A program made the position numbers and the translations under genes. A DNA stretch of 64,000 bases. Source: Polyangium mundeleinium (GTDB lineage: Bacteria; Myxococcota_A; Polyangia; Polyangiales; Polyangiaceae). Positions 1 to 8,286 of the stretch are shown piece after piece. Under the pieces are notes generated by a model, which ran no database searches, was not told where the DNA came from, and was given only the letters and a program-made list of their open reading frames with translations. The stretch lies in contig NZ_JAQNDO010000001.1 of NCBI RefSeq assembly GCF_028369105.1, positions 7,410,501 to 7,474,500 on the forward strand, written 5' to 3'. Position 1 is the stretch's first letter. Every line of letters starts with the position of its first letter.

Positions 1-586
1 TCGAGACGTCGAGCATGCTCACCGGCTCGTCCGCGAGGATGAGATCCGGCTCCACGGCGAGGGCACGCGCAATCGCGACACGTTGCCGCTGCCCGCCGGA
101 GAGCTCCTGCGGGTATTTCGCGGCGACCTCGGGCGCAGGGACGAGGCCCACGGTGTCGAGCAAGGCATGGACGCGAGTGGAGAGATCGGCGCGCGTCTTC
201 GCCTTGTCATGCAGGAGCAGCGGGCGTTCGAGGTGCTGGCCGATGGTGCGCGCGGGGTTCAGGGAGCCGAACGGGTCCTGGAAGATCATCTGCACGCGGC
301 GGCGATACGCGAGCGTCGCGCGGCCTCGCTCTTCGTGAAGGACGTCGCGGCCGTCGAGAAGGATACGCCCGCTCGTCGGCGCTTCGAGGCGCACGCAGAG
401 CCGCGCGATCGTGCTCTTGCCGCTGCCCGATTCGCCGACGAGCGCGAGGATCTCGCGATGACCGAGCGTGAAGGAGGCGTCGTGGAGCGCCCGCAGGTGC
501 TTCGGGCGCAACCATCCTCCGACGCGGTAGAGCTTGCCGAGCTGCTGCACGTCGAGGAGCGGGGGCGTTTGATCGGGCTCGCTCAT
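1..586 (-). CDS. Oligopeptide-type ABC transporter ATPase, second subunit (DppF/OppF-like), 3' end outside window
   Basis: Cytoplasmic ATPase that would energise import through the two permeases encoded upstream. 195 codons are visible before the window edge, so the C-terminal part is missing. Residues 51-58 are Walker A (GESGSGKS), [12 protein letters not shown] is the Q-loop region, [15 protein letters not shown] the ABC signature, and [11 protein letters not shown] the Walker B plus D-loop, where the sequence is cut. The ATG overlaps the stop of the preceding ATPase gene as ATGA, implying translational coupling and the heterodimeric ATPase pair usual in the Dpp/Opp family. The family is firm; the substrate cannot be read from the ATPase. 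Confidence 0.93.
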   Translation of the reverse strand, partial: MSEPDQTPPLLDVQQLGKLYRVGGWLRPKHLRALHDASFTLGHREILALVGESGSGKSTIARLCVRLEAPTSGRILLDGRDVLHEERGRATLAYRRRVQMIFQDPFGSLNPARTIGQHLERPLLLHDKAKTRADLSTRVHALLDTVGLVPAPEVAAKYPQELSGGQRQRVAIARALAVEPDLILADEPVSMLDVS

Positions 587-1548
587 GGAGACACGAGGTG
601 GCAAGCGGTGGAGTGGTCCTCGCCGATCCCGCGCAGCGCGGGCGCTTCCATCGCGCACCTCGCCGTGGCCTCGGCGCAACGCGCGCGGAAGGCGCAGCCT
701 GCGGGCAACCGACGCAGATCAGGGGGGGAGCCCGGGATGCCCGCGAGCCTGCGGCGCGGGCCGTGCAGGGAGACGAACGAGCCGAGCAGGCCCTTCGTGT
801 AGGGATGTCGCGGCGCGCGGAAGAGCTCACGCGTGGGCGCCATCTCCACGAGGCGCCCCGCGTAAAGCACGCCGATGCGCGTGGCGAACTGCGACACGAT
901 CGACATGTCGTGCGTGATGAAGAGGACGGACAAGCCGAGCTTCTCCTTGAGCTCGGCGATCTTCGAAAGCACCTCGTGCTGGACGACCACGTCGAGCGCC
1001 GTCGTCGGCTCGTCCATGACGACGAGCGGCGGATCGAGGGCGAGCGCCATGGCGATGCCAACACGTTGACGCATGCCGCCCGAGAGCTCGTGGGGATGGC
1101 TCGCGAGCCGCGCAGGATCGATGCCGACGAGCTCGAGCAGGTGGGCTGCACGCTCACGCGCAGCACGCGCGCTCGTCCGCTCGTGCGTGACGAGGATGTC
1201 GATGATCTGCTCGCCGATCGTCAGGACGGGGCAAAGCGCGTTCATCGCGCTCTGGAGGACGAAGGACATCTTGCGCCAACGAAAGCGGCGCAGGTCGTCC
1301 TCGGGCATGGCGAGGACGTCGTGGCCCTCGAAGAGCACGCGGCCGGCCGTGATCATCGCGGGCGGGCCGAGGATCCTCGCGAGGGCCTGCGCGACCGTCG
1401 ATTTGCCGCTGCCCGACTCGCCCACGAGGCCGAGCACCTCGCCGCGCTCGAGCACGAACGATACGGCGTCGACGGCGCGCACCGGGCCCGACGGCGTCAT
1501 GTATTCGACGACGAGATCCTCGACCGAAAGGAGGGGCGCGTCAGCCAT
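583..1548 (-). CDS. Oligopeptide-type ABC transporter ATPase, first subunit (DppD/OppD-like)
   Basis: A 321-residue ABC ATPase, the partner of the truncated ATPase downstream. Walker A is [12 protein letters not shown] (about residues 40-51), the signature is [16 protein letters not shown], and Walker B is [12 protein letters not shown]. After the nucleotide-binding domain comes the family's C-terminal oligopeptide-transporter extension ([15 protein letters not shown], with Cys at CAFRARC and ACHLVSP). Length matches DppD/OppD. It overlaps the upstream permease gene by 8 bases and the next ATPase gene by 4, so the genes form one operon running leftwards. Peptide import is the family default; see the solute-binding protein entry for an alternative. 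Confidence 0.94.
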   Translation of the reverse strand: MADAPLLSVEDLVVEYMTPSGPVRAVDAVSFVLERGEVLGLVGESGSGKSTVAQALARILGPPAMITAGRVLFEGHDVLAMPEDDLRRFRWRKMSFVLQSAMNALCPVLTIGEQIIDILVTHERTSARAARERAAHLLELVGIDPARLASHPHELSGGMRQRVGIAMALALDPPLVVMDEPTTALDVVVQHEVLSKIAELKEKLGLSVLFITHDMSIVSQFATRIGVLYAGRLVEMAPTRELFRAPRHPYTKGLLGSFVSLHGPRRRLAGIPGSPPDLRRLPAGCAFRARCAEATARCAMEAPALRGIGEDHSTACHLVSP

Positions 1549-2440
1549 GATCCCTCACGACCGGGGTCGACGCGCCCATGCGGATCCCGCGGGCGGCGAG
1601 GGCGCGGGCCGAGGCCGACACGGCGCGCAGGCGCGGATTCGTGATCTCGTCGAGGGAGAAGCTCACGAGGACGAGCGCGGTGCCGACGAGCGCGACGGAG
1701 AGGCCCGTCGGCACGAGCGTCCACCACGCGCCCGTCAGGAGCGCGGCATCGTTGCTGGCCCAATAAAGGTTCGTCCCCCACGTCACGAGGCTCATGTCGC
1801 CGAGCCCGAGGAACTCGAGGCCGACCTGCGCGCCGATCGCGTACACCGTCGCGCTGATGAAGCACGACGCGAGGACCGACGTCATGTTCGGCAATATCTC
1901 GCGAAAGACGATGTGGAGCCTGCTCTCGCCCGTGACGATCGCCGCGGCGACGAAATCCTTGTTGCGGAGCGAGAGTACCTGCGCGCGGATCACCCGCGCA
2001 TTCCAGGCCCAGCCCGTCGTGACGAGCACGACGAGCAGGGCCTTCGTACCCGCGGGCAAGTACGCCGCGAGCACCACGGCCAGGGGCAAGGCAGGGATGA
2101 CGAGGGAGACGTTCGTGAGGAGCGAGAGCACGTCGTCGACGAGCCCGCCGAACGTGCCCGCGACAGCGCCGACGATCGCGCCGATCGTGGTCATCAGGAG
2201 CCCGGCGACGAAGCCGACGAGGAGCGACGATCTGGCGCCCGCAATCGTTTGAGACCAAACATCCTGCCCCTGCCCCGTGGTGCCGAGCAGGTGCGCGCGC
2301 GAGGGCGGCTGGAGCGGGATGTCGACGAACGCCGTGGGATCGTGGGGCGCGACGAGGGGCCCGAGGAGCGCCATCAGGAAAAACACCCCGAGAATCACGA
2401 GGCCCAGGGCGGCTTTTCGAGGGATCTTCGGTGTCTGCAT
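1541..2440 (-). CDS. ABC transporter inner-membrane permease (DppC/OppC-like)
   Basis: A 299-residue integral membrane subunit with an N-terminal membrane segment (ALGLVILGVFFLMALLGPLV), a short periplasmic stretch and about five more helices. The ATPase-contacting EAA-type loop is TGESRLHIVFREILPN. The frame is open far upstream, but the protein starts at ATG 2440 (MQTPKIPRK), 17 bases after the stop of the other permease gene; upstream residues in that frame are a shadow of that gene. The 3' end overlaps the first ATPase gene by 8 bases. The pairing with a DppB-like permease and two ATPases is the standard Dpp/Opp architecture. Confidence 0.93.
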   Translation of the reverse strand: MQTPKIPRKAALGLVILGVFFLMALLGPLVAPHDPTAFVDIPLQPPSRAHLLGTTGQGQDVWSQTIAGARSSLLVGFVAGLLMTTIGAIVGAVAGTFGGLVDDVLSLLTNVSLVIPALPLAVVLAAYLPAGTKALLVVLVTTGWAWNARVIRAQVLSLRNKDFVAAAIVTGESRLHIVFREILPNMTSVLASCFISATVYAIGAQVGLEFLGLGDMSLVTWGTNLYWASNDAALLTGAWWTLVPTGLSVALVGTALVLVSFSLDEITNPRLRAVSASARALAARGIRMGASTPVVRDHG

Positions 2441-2457
2441 CACGCGCTCCCCTGCCC

Positions 2458-3435
2458 TCAGCGTCCGCGCGTCCGCGGGTCGAGCCATACGTAAAGCACG
2501 TCCACGAGGAAGTTCGCGGCGAGCACGGCCATGGTGATCGTCAGGAAGATGCCCTGCATCAACGGATAGTCCTGGCTGCGAACCGCCTGCACGAGGAGAT
2601 AGCCCTGGCCCGGGTACGAAAAGACGATCTCGGTGAGGAGCGACCCGCCGAGGACGAACCCGAGCGCCATGCCGAAGCCGGTGACGTTCGGCAAGAGCGC
2701 GTTGCGCGCCGCATAATGGAACATGATCCGGAGCGGCGACAGGCCCTTCGCGTGCGCCATCGTGACGTAATCCTCCGCGAGGACGCCGATCATCGAGCTG
2801 CGCATGGAGAGCATCCAGCCGCCCACGCTCGCGAGGACGATCGAGGTCGCCGGCAGGAGCAGGTGCTCGACGACGCTCGCGACGAACGAGAAGCTCATCG
2901 AGGGCGCGAGCGTGTCGGCGTACGCGTGACGCAGCGGCAGCACGTCGAGCGTGAAGCCGAATCCATAAAGCAGCATCATCGCGAGCCAGAAATAAGGAAA
3001 CGCGCCGAGGAACACGAGCAGCGGCGGAAGCGTCGCGTCGAAGGCGCCGCCCCTTCGCCACGCCGCGATCACACCGAGCAGTGATCCCAGGGCGAACGCG
3101 ACGACCACGGACGAGCCCGTGAGCAGCGCCGTCCAGCCGAGCCCCATCGCGAGGACATCCGTGACCTTGGCCGGAAAGTACGCGACCGAAACACCGAGGT
3201 CGCCGCGGAAGAGGTGCGCGAGGTACGCGGCATATTGCTCGTGCAGCGGCCCGCCCGTGAAGCCAAACGCCTCGCGCAGCGCCGCGAGCGCCTCGGGCTG
3301 GAGTTGCCCCTTGTACCGCGCGAACATCGCGGAGGCGGGATCGCCGGGCGCGAGGCGCGGGACGATGAAATTCAGGGTGAGCGAGGCCCAGGCCGCGAGG
3401 ATGTACAGGCCGAGCTGTCGCAGGAGGTATCGCAC
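2458..3435 (-). CDS. ABC transporter inner-membrane permease (DppB/OppB-like)
   Basis: A 325-residue permease with six predicted membrane segments. It begins MRYLLRQLGLYILAAWASL and has the typical early motif IVPRLAPGDPA found after the first helix in the DppB family. The EAA loop is AHAKGLSPLRIMFHYAARN, followed by LLPNVTGFGMALGFVLGGS. It lies 27 bases downstream of the solute-binding protein gene and 17 bases upstream of the second permease gene, as part of one leftward operon. The family is clear; substrate specificity is not encoded here. Confidence 0.94.
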   Translation of the reverse strand: MRYLLRQLGLYILAAWASLTLNFIVPRLAPGDPASAMFARYKGQLQPEALAALREAFGFTGGPLHEQYAAYLAHLFRGDLGVSVAYFPAKVTDVLAMGLGWTALLTGSSVVVAFALGSLLGVIAAWRRGGAFDATLPPLLVFLGAFPYFWLAMMLLYGFGFTLDVLPLRHAYADTLAPSMSFSFVASVVEHLLLPATSIVLASVGGWMLSMRSSMIGVLAEDYVTMAHAKGLSPLRIMFHYAARNALLPNVTGFGMALGFVLGGSLLTEIVFSYPGQGYLLVQAVRSQDYPLMQGIFLTITMAVLAANFLVDVLYVWLDPRTRGR

Positions 3436-3462
3436 GTGCCGTCTCCTCGTGAACCTTTCCCC

Positions 3463-5163
3463 TCACGCGCCCCGCGGTGTGAGCCGCGTGAGGACAAGCA
3501 AGCACTCTGGCGCGCTGTAGGGCGAGGGTTTGGCGTAGGGATCCTGCGCGCTCGGAAACCCCTCGAAATGGCGTGTGTTGAACGCGGCCCACGATGGGTT
3601 CGGGAAGAGTGGGATCACCGGCGCGCGCGTGGCGAAGAGGCGCTCGAGCGCGTGCGAGAGGCGCATCTCCTCACGCTCGTCGGCCGCCCCTTCGAATGCC
3701 GCGAGAAGGACGTCAGCCTCCTCGCTGCCGAACCGGTGCCAGTTGCGCGCGGCGGGCTCGCCGAGGGGCCGGAGGGTCGCCGTGCCCATCAGATCTCGAT
3801 AAAAATGATACGGCGTGGGCTCGTCCGAGGACCAGCCGAGCGAGAGGTCGAACGCTCCTTTTTGCAGCTTCTCGAAGAAGGCGCTGAAGTCGTAGGCGCG
3901 CGCCGCCGAGGTGACGCCGAGCGTGCGCAAGCCCTGGGCGATGATCTGTGCGGCGCGGATCCAGTCGGACCAGCCCGTGACCACGTGGACGTCGAGCGTG
4001 AGCGGCGTGCCTTCGGCCGAGGCGCGCAGGCCGTCCGCGCGGCGCGGATACCCCGCCTCGTCGAGCAGCTTCCCTGCGCGGTCCATGTCGTGCGTGATCC
4101 AGTCGCCGGCGGCCGCGGCCTCGGGGCTGCGAAAACGCGCGTATCCGTCGTGAAGCCCGGTCGCGTCCGCGGCGCGGGTATACCCGTACATCGCGACCTT
4201 CACGAGCAGGGCGCGATCGATCGACATGCTGATCGCCTTGCGCACGCGTTCGTCCGAGAGCGGGGCCCGCGCGGCGTTCGGATACAACATGACGGTCCCG
4301 CCCACGAGCGGGAACCAATAATGGTGGTGGGCCGGATCCCGCGCGACGAAGATGCGCTCGACGTCGGGCACGAAGTTGCCGGCCCAGTCCACCTCGCCGT
4401 GGAGGAGCGCGAGCGTCGCCTGATCGTTACCGGGATATGCGGGGAAGCGGAGGCCCCGGAGGGCGGGCTTGCCCGGCTGCCAGTAGCGCGGGTTTCGGCC
4501 GAGCTCGTAGACCTGATTCTGAAAGACGGTGATTTCGGTGAAGGGCCCGGTGGCCACGGGGCGCTCGTTCGTGAACGTGACGGGGTCGGGTACGTCCCTC
4601 CACACGTGCCGCGGCACGATGGGCTGGTGGCCGAGGTAAACGAGGCCCGGCACGTATTGTTTGTTCAGGGAAAACACCACGATGTCCGGGCCCGTCGCCC
4701 GGACGTCGTCGAGGAAGGACCAGACGCCGAAGAGATCAAGCGCTTTGTGGCGCTGGAGGATCTCGAACGTGAAGACGACGTCGTCGGCCGTGAAGGGCTG
4801 GCCGTCGGACCAGGTGACGCCGGGACGGAGGGTACAATGGAGCGTCCGTTTGTCGGGGCCCCAGGTGAAGCCGCTCGACAGCCACGGGACGACCTTGCCG
4901 CCCATCGTGTCGTAGATGAAAAGCGGCTCGTAGATTCCAGCCCGCGTGGGCCAGCGGATGTTCCCGGGCGCGAGCAGGGGATTGAAGTTGCGCACCCAGG
5001 AGGCCTGCTGCTCGGTCGACACCGTGAGGACACCGCCGGGATCACGCCGCGCGCCGCCGCGCCGCCCGGAGCACGCGCTCGCGAGCGGGGCGAGGAGCGT
5101 CGCCGCCAAAAACCGCCGGCGGGGCCATCGCAATCGTGTCATCGAGGAATCTTTCAGGGCCAT
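3463..5163 (-). CDS. Extracellular solute-binding lipoprotein, family 5 (DppA/OppA-like)
   Basis: A 566-residue periplasmic binding protein that delivers substrate to the adjacent permeases. The N-terminus has a twin-arginine-like RRRFLA followed by a hydrophobic stretch and lipobox LASAC, so it is probably a lipoprotein and possibly Tat-exported. ATG 5142 (MTRLRW) would place the signal nearer the start than ATG 5163. The mature part shows family 5 hallmarks: YEPLFIYDTMGG and WSDGQPFTADDVVFTFE. It heads the leftward importer operon. Family 5 proteins bind peptides, nickel or beta-glucan oligosaccharides; because a cellulase pair is encoded divergently next door, cello-oligosaccharide uptake is an inference worth holding alongside peptide uptake. 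Confidence 0.9.
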   Translation of the reverse strand: MALKDSSMTRLRWPRRRFLAATLLAPLASACSGRRGGARRDPGGVLTVSTEQQASWVRNFNPLLAPGNIRWPTRAGIYEPLFIYDTMGGKVVPWLSSGFTWGPDKRTLHCTLRPGVTWSDGQPFTADDVVFTFEILQRHKALDLFGVWSFLDDVRATGPDIVVFSLNKQYVPGLVYLGHQPIVPRHVWRDVPDPVTFTNERPVATGPFTEITVFQNQVYELGRNPRYWQPGKPALRGLRFPAYPGNDQATLALLHGEVDWAGNFVPDVERIFVARDPAHHHYWFPLVGGTVMLYPNAARAPLSDERVRKAISMSIDRALLVKVAMYGYTRAADATGLHDGYARFRSPEAAAAGDWITHDMDRAGKLLDEAGYPRRADGLRASAEGTPLTLDVHVVTGWSDWIRAAQIIAQGLRTLGVTSAARAYDFSAFFEKLQKGAFDLSLGWSSDEPTPYHFYRDLMGTATLRPLGEPAARNWHRFGSEEADVLLAAFEGAADEREEMRLSHALERLFATRAPVIPLFPNPSWAAFNTRHFEGFPSAQDPYAKPSPYSAPECLLVLTRLTPRGA

Positions 5164-5261
5164 CGAATTCGTTTCACCGCGACGCTACCCGCATTTTTCG
5201 CCGAGCGTCAAGGTCACTCTGACGCGGCGGGCGGCGTCGATCTTTGCAGGCGACCATGATA

Positions 5262-5277
5262 TGGCATTGCCGGTGCC
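5262..5277 (+). promoter_or_regulatory. Candidate sigma-54 (-24/-12) promoter ahead of the CBM3/cellulase pair
   Basis: TGGCATTGCCGGTGCC has GG and GC dinucleotides at the 11-base separation required by RpoN promoters. It agrees with the TGGCAY half but only partly with TTGCW. It lies about 50 bases before the lipoprotein ATG. Myxobacteria use sigma-54 widely, but such a match can arise by chance in GC-rich DNA. Confidence 0.3.
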
Positions 5278-5326
5278 TCGGTCCCACCAGCGTGTCTTCT
5301 CTCGGGACGAGGAGAGGGAGTTCATC

Positions 5327-6106
5327 ATGCGAACCAGAGGCTTCGATGTGTCGTCCGCGAGGATGGGGATCCTCGTCTCCGTCGCCGCGCTGCTCGCGGC
5401 CTGCGCTTATGGGGTCGATCCGGACCGGAGCGGCCTCGAACCCGGAGCCGGCGGCACCGGTCCGGGTGGAGCGGGCGGCGGGGGTCCGGGCGGCGCGAGC
5501 AGCTCCGCAAGCTCCAGTGCTTCGAGTTCCAGCGCGAGCAGCTCCAGTGCTTCGAGCTCCAGCGCGAGCAGCTCCAGCTCCTCAAGCTCCAGCAGTGCGA
5601 GCTCCTCCAGCTCCAGCAGCGCGAGCAGCTCCGGCGCGGGCGGCGCGCCCCCGACGGGCCTGTACGTGCGGTACAAGGCGTCGGATACGAACGCGACGAA
5701 CGCCGAGATCAAGCCGCATTTCAACGTCGTGAACGGCAGCGACGCGTCCGTGTCGCTCTCCGAGCTGACGATTCGTTATTACTACACGCTGGAGCCGAAC
5801 GGTTCGCAGACCGAGGTATTTCACTGCGACTATGCGTTCGTCGGCTGTGGGAAGGTGTCGGGCACGTTCATGACGACGTCGGGCGCGAACGCCGACCATT
5901 ACCTCCAGGTGTCGTTCAGCGGCGCCGACGTGCTCGCGCCCGGCCAGCAGAGTGGCGAGGTCCAGGCTCGATACAACAAGTCGGATTACGCCAGCTACGA
6001 CGAGGCGAACGACTATTCGTTCGATCCGACGAAGACCTCGTTCACCGAGTGGGACCGGGTCACGCTCTACCACAATGGCACGCTCGTCTGGGGGGTGGAG
6101 CCGTGA
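5327..6106 (+). CDS. Lipoprotein with poly-serine linker and family 3 carbohydrate-binding module (cellulose-binding)
   Basis: A 259-residue surface lipoprotein predicted to bind crystalline cellulose. The signal segment MGILVSVAALLAACAYG ends in lipobox LLAAC. After a Gly-rich stretch comes a roughly 55-residue Ser/Ala linker, then a complete CBM3: LYVRYKASDTNATNAEIKPH at the start, an HCDYAFVGCGKV centre and a DRVTLYHNGTLVWGVEP end, all typical of the family. ATG 5327 is chosen because GGAGAGGGAG lies just upstream and the lipobox then falls at the right distance; upstream sequence in frame belongs to no recognisable domain. Its stop overlaps the GTG of the cellulase gene (GTGA), so the two should be co-translated. 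Confidence 0.92.
   Translation: MRTRGFDVSSARMGILVSVAALLAACAYGVDPDRSGLEPGAGGTGPGGAGGGGPGGASSSASSSASSSSASSSSASSSSASSSSSSSSSSASSSSSSSASSSGAGGAPPTGLYVRYKASDTNATNAEIKPHFNVVNGSDASVSLSELTIRYYYTLEPNGSQTEVFHCDYAFVGCGKVSGTFMTTSGANADHYLQVSFSGADVLAPGQQSGEVQARYNKSDYASYDEANDYSFDPTKTSFTEWDRVTLYHNGTLVWGVEP
5510..5632 (+). repeat. 30-bp in-frame tandem repeat encoding the Ser-rich linker
   Basis: Two nearly identical 30-bp units (5510-5539 and 5540-5569, one base different) are followed by degenerating AGCTCC-rich copies. The period is a multiple of three, so length changes keep the reading frame. Such Ser-rich linkers tether binding modules to lipoprotein anchors in cellulolytic bacteria. Confidence 0.85.
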
Positions 6107-7185
6107 TTCGGGCCGACGTCCTCGTGCGACGCGCGGGCCTCCTCGGCGCGTGTGCGCTCCTCTTGATGGGCGCTCCGGGGTGTGATCCCGGGGGCGCCTC
6201 AAGCCCGCCGCCGGCCACCATCGATCCTGAGGACATGGGCTCGGACGAGGATGTCGGCGCGGGGGACCTGGGCCCGACGCCGGTCGAAATCCATGGGCAA
6301 CTCGAGGTGGTCGGCACGGAGCTCCAGGATAAAAACGGAGAGCGCGTGCAGCTCAAGGGCCCGAGCAGCATGTGGCTGAACTGGGAAAACGAAGGCTTCG
6401 CGCAAAACCTTGAAGCCTTGCGCTGGATGCGGAACAACTGGCGAGCGACCGTGACCCGCGCCGCCATGGGCGTCGAGCCGGACGGGGCGTACCTGACGAA
6501 CCCCGACAAGGCGCGGAGCCAGGTGGAGCAGATCGTCGACCATGCGATCGCCGCGGGCGTGTACGTGATCATCGACTGGCACGATCACAATGCGCACCAG
6601 CACAAGGACCAGGCCGTCCAGTTCTTCAGCGAGATGGCCGCGAAATACGGCGACAAACCCAACGTGATCTACGAGCCGTTCAACGAGCCGCTGGATCTCG
6701 ACTGGCAGAGCACCCTGAAGCCGTACCACGAGGCCGTGATCGCGGCGATCCGCGCGAAGGATCCGGACAACGTGATCGTGCTCGGCACGCCGAACTGGTC
6801 GCAGGACGTGGACCGCGCCGCGGAATCGCCGGTGGAAGGGACGAACCTCCTTTACACGTTGCATTTTTATGCGTGTACCCATACGGACTTCTTGCGCGGC
6901 AAGGCCGAAGGCGCCCGCGCCAAAGGTTTGCCCCTTTTCGTGACGGAGTGGGGAGCCACGCACGCCGACGGGGGGACGGACGGGCAAGTATGCCTGGACG
7001 CCGCGCGCCTCTGGCACCAGTGGATGAACACGCACGGCATCGGCTGGACCGCCTGGAAGCTCGACAATTGCGGCCAGGATTCGAGCTGCATTCTCGCGCC
7101 TCATGCCCCCGTCACCGGCGGGTGGACGAGCACGTACCTGAAAGGGCACGGCGTGTTTGTCCGGGCACGCATGCAAGGCAATTGA
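6103..7185 (+). CDS. Glycoside hydrolase family 5 endoglucanase, lipoprotein
   Basis: A 360-residue secreted enzyme predicted to cleave internal beta-1,4-glucan bonds. The signal ends in lipobox MGAPGC. The GH5 fold is recognisable from AAGVYVIIDWHDHNAH, the acid/base Glu in YEPFNEP, YTLHFYACTH, and the nucleophile Glu in LFVTEWGATH, the last followed by CLDAARLWHQWM. Start GTG 6103 is preceded by GGGGGGTGGAG and overlaps the stop of the CBM3 gene; an upstream ATG in frame would lie inside that gene. The catalytic domain has no binding module of its own, so the CBM3 protein upstream probably supplies cellulose targeting in trans. Confidence 0.93.
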   Translation: MIRADVLVRRAGLLGACALLLMGAPGCDPGGASSPPPATIDPEDMGSDEDVGAGDLGPTPVEIHGQLEVVGTELQDKNGERVQLKGPSSMWLNWENEGFAQNLEALRWMRNNWRATVTRAAMGVEPDGAYLTNPDKARSQVEQIVDHAIAAGVYVIIDWHDHNAHQHKDQAVQFFSEMAAKYGDKPNVIYEPFNEPLDLDWQSTLKPYHEAVIAAIRAKDPDNVIVLGTPNWSQDVDRAAESPVEGTNLLYTLHFYACTHTDFLRGKAEGARAKGLPLFVTEWGATHADGGTDGQVCLDAARLWHQWMNTHGIGWTAWKLDNCGQDSSCILAPHAPVTGGWTSTYLKGHGVFVRARMQGN

Positions 7186-7205
7186 CGTTCTCTTCCCCGA
7201 CCAGC

Positions 7206-7376
7206 GCCGGGGCGCTGCCCCGGACCCCGCGGGGGGCTGTCCGCCCCCTCGACCCCGGACCAGCGAGGCGCTGGACCCAGGGTTGAAAAACTGCGCGATG
7301 CGCAGTTTTTCAAACAGGTCGAGGAAGAAGCCGGGGGGCCAACAGGACCAGCCACGCGGCTGTCTTGAGCGGCAAC
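7206..7376 (+). repeat. Left terminal inverted repeat of the 1-kb composite element (four-hairpin module H1-H4)
   Basis: Four consecutive hairpins: H1 GGGGCGCTGCCCC (7209-7221), H2 with arms GGGGGC/GCCCCC (about 7231-7249), H3 CCAGCGAGGCGCTGG (7260-7274) and H4, a 14-bp perfect stem TTGAAAAACTGCGC with loop GAT (7283-7313), then a conserved flank ending GAGCGGCAAC. The reverse complement of 8052-8226 matches nearly base for base apart from scattered substitutions. This was read by eye, not by alignment software. Confidence 0.88.
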
Positions 7377-7404
7377 GCCGCTGCCGGTCTTGACCGGGCC
7401 TGTT

Positions 7405-7485
7405 CGATGAGCTGCGCGGAGCGCAGTTCATCGAGCTTGGGTCCAGCCCCTGGCTGGTCCGGGTCCAGGGGTGGACAACCCCTGG
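7405..7485 (-). repeat. Second hairpin module, opposite orientation (H4, H3, H2)
   Basis: H4-type palindrome at 7405-7433 (arm CGATGAGCTGCGC, loop GGA, one G-T mismatch), H3-type CCAGCCCCTGGCTGG at 7443-7457 and H2-type with arms CCAGGGG/CCCCTGG at 7465-7485. The same order seen in the other copies, read on the minus strand. Confidence 0.8.
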
Positions 7486-7607
7486 TCCTGAGCACGGGTC
7501 TCCAAGGGCGCGGCCCTCCGCCGCCTCCGCCCTCGTTCACGCAGGCCCGCGCCGCCTCGAACCCGCCTCCACCTCCTCGCAATGCGCCCGGAACCGCTGC
7601 CCGCCCG

Positions 7608-7921
7608 ATTCCCCTTTGTCGGAACCTCCCTCGCCTCTGCACCGAGGTCGTTTCCGCGTTTCTGGACCACGCGCGGAGCCGTCTCCCAGGTCGTTCCCCT
7701 TTTTCGGAAGGCCCCCCGCCTCGTTTCCGGGAGGCTTCCCCTTTTTCGGAACGCCGCGCGACGCCGCCCCCGAGGCTCTTCCCACATCGTACAACGCGCC
7801 AGGATCCGCTTCCGGGGACGTTCCCAATTCTGGGAACACGTCCCGCCGCGGGGTGGGGCGCGTTCCGACAAAGGGGAACGAGCGTTTCGCCGTTTTCGCG
7901 GGCATTGTCCCTCCCGCAAAG
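7608..7921. repeat. Phased tandem array A: eight 18-bp near-palindromic cores every 42-43 bp
   Basis: Cores begin at 7608, 7651, 7693, 7735, 7778, 7820, 7862 and 7904, with steps of 43, 42, 42, 43, 42, 42 and 42. Typical cores are GTTCCCCTTTTTCGGAAG (7693) and GTTCCCAATTCTGGGAAC (7820); the half-sites GTTCC and GGAAC are inverted. The core at 7862 is the reverse complement of the core at 7608 apart from one end base. Intervening 24-25 bp are GC-rich and poorly conserved. The two 43-bp steps break any reading frame. Confidence 0.82.
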
Positions 7922-8051
7922 CACGTCCCCACGTCCCGCGCCCCCGTTGCACGGACCGGGCGCCTCCTCGGGTACATTTCGTCGGGCGCGTCCTGACGAC
8001 GCGACCCACCGCGCGGCCGCTCGCAGCGGGCCCCGCGGACCGGTCAGCACC

Positions 8052-8226
8052 GTTGCCGCTCGAGACAGCCGCGCTCCGGGTTCTGCTGGCCCCCCGGCTC
8101 CTTCGTCGGCCTGTTTGAAAAACTGCGCACCGCGCAGTTTTTCAACCCTGGGTCCAGCGCCTCGCTGGTCCGGGGTCGAGGGGGCGGACAGCCCCCCGCG
8201 GGGTCCGGGGCGGAGCCCCGGGCGCG
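8052..8226 (-). repeat. Right terminal inverted repeat of the 1-kb composite element
   Basis: Inverted copy of the left module: H4 at 8115-8145 (arm TTGAAAAACTGCGC, loop ACC), H3 CCAGCGCCTCGCTGG at 8154-8168, H2 with arms GGGGGC/GCCCCC near 8179-8197 and H1 near 8206-8222. H1 and the H4 loop differ from the left copy while all stems stay paired. Confidence 0.88.
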
Positions 8227-8270
8227 GCGCTTCGGGCCACCGCTCGCTCGCTTCACCGCTCCCATGGCCT

Positions 8271-8276
8271 TAGGGC
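8271..8276 (+). promoter_or_regulatory. Candidate -10 element for kup (TAGGGC)
   Basis: The hexamer ends 10 bases before the kup ATG and there is no Shine-Dalgarno sequence between, consistent with a very short or absent leader. The match to TANNNT is partial. Confidence 0.3.
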
Positions 8277-8286
8277 TCTGCGTACG

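Larger units (their letters stand above)
7186..8286. other. Gene-free interval of about 1.1 kb occupied by a composite repeat
   Basis: No coding sequence is credible here: open frames on both strands have no start context, and their composition follows the repeats. The interval holds two inverted hairpin modules forming about 170-bp terminal inverted repeats, a further hairpin module at 7405-7485 and a phased array at 7608-7921, each listed separately. I see nothing recognisable in 7490-7600 or 7930-8040. The kup start lies about 60 bases beyond the right end. Confidence 0.8.

Noticed and set aside
1541-3592. 683-codon permease fusion
   Set aside because: The first 380 or so codons are a shadow of the other permease and of the binding-protein gene. 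The real protein begins at ATG 2440.
7608-7921. CRISPR array
   Set aside because: Repeat cores are only 18 bp, imperfect, and one is inverted. Intervals of 24-25 bp are GC-rich and share edges with each other, and no cas gene is nearby.
7537-7977. Protein with 14-residue repeats across array A (minus strand)
   Set aside because: Two of the seven steps are 43 bp and would shift the frame; there is no ribosome-binding site or signal. A decayed gene cannot be fully excluded.
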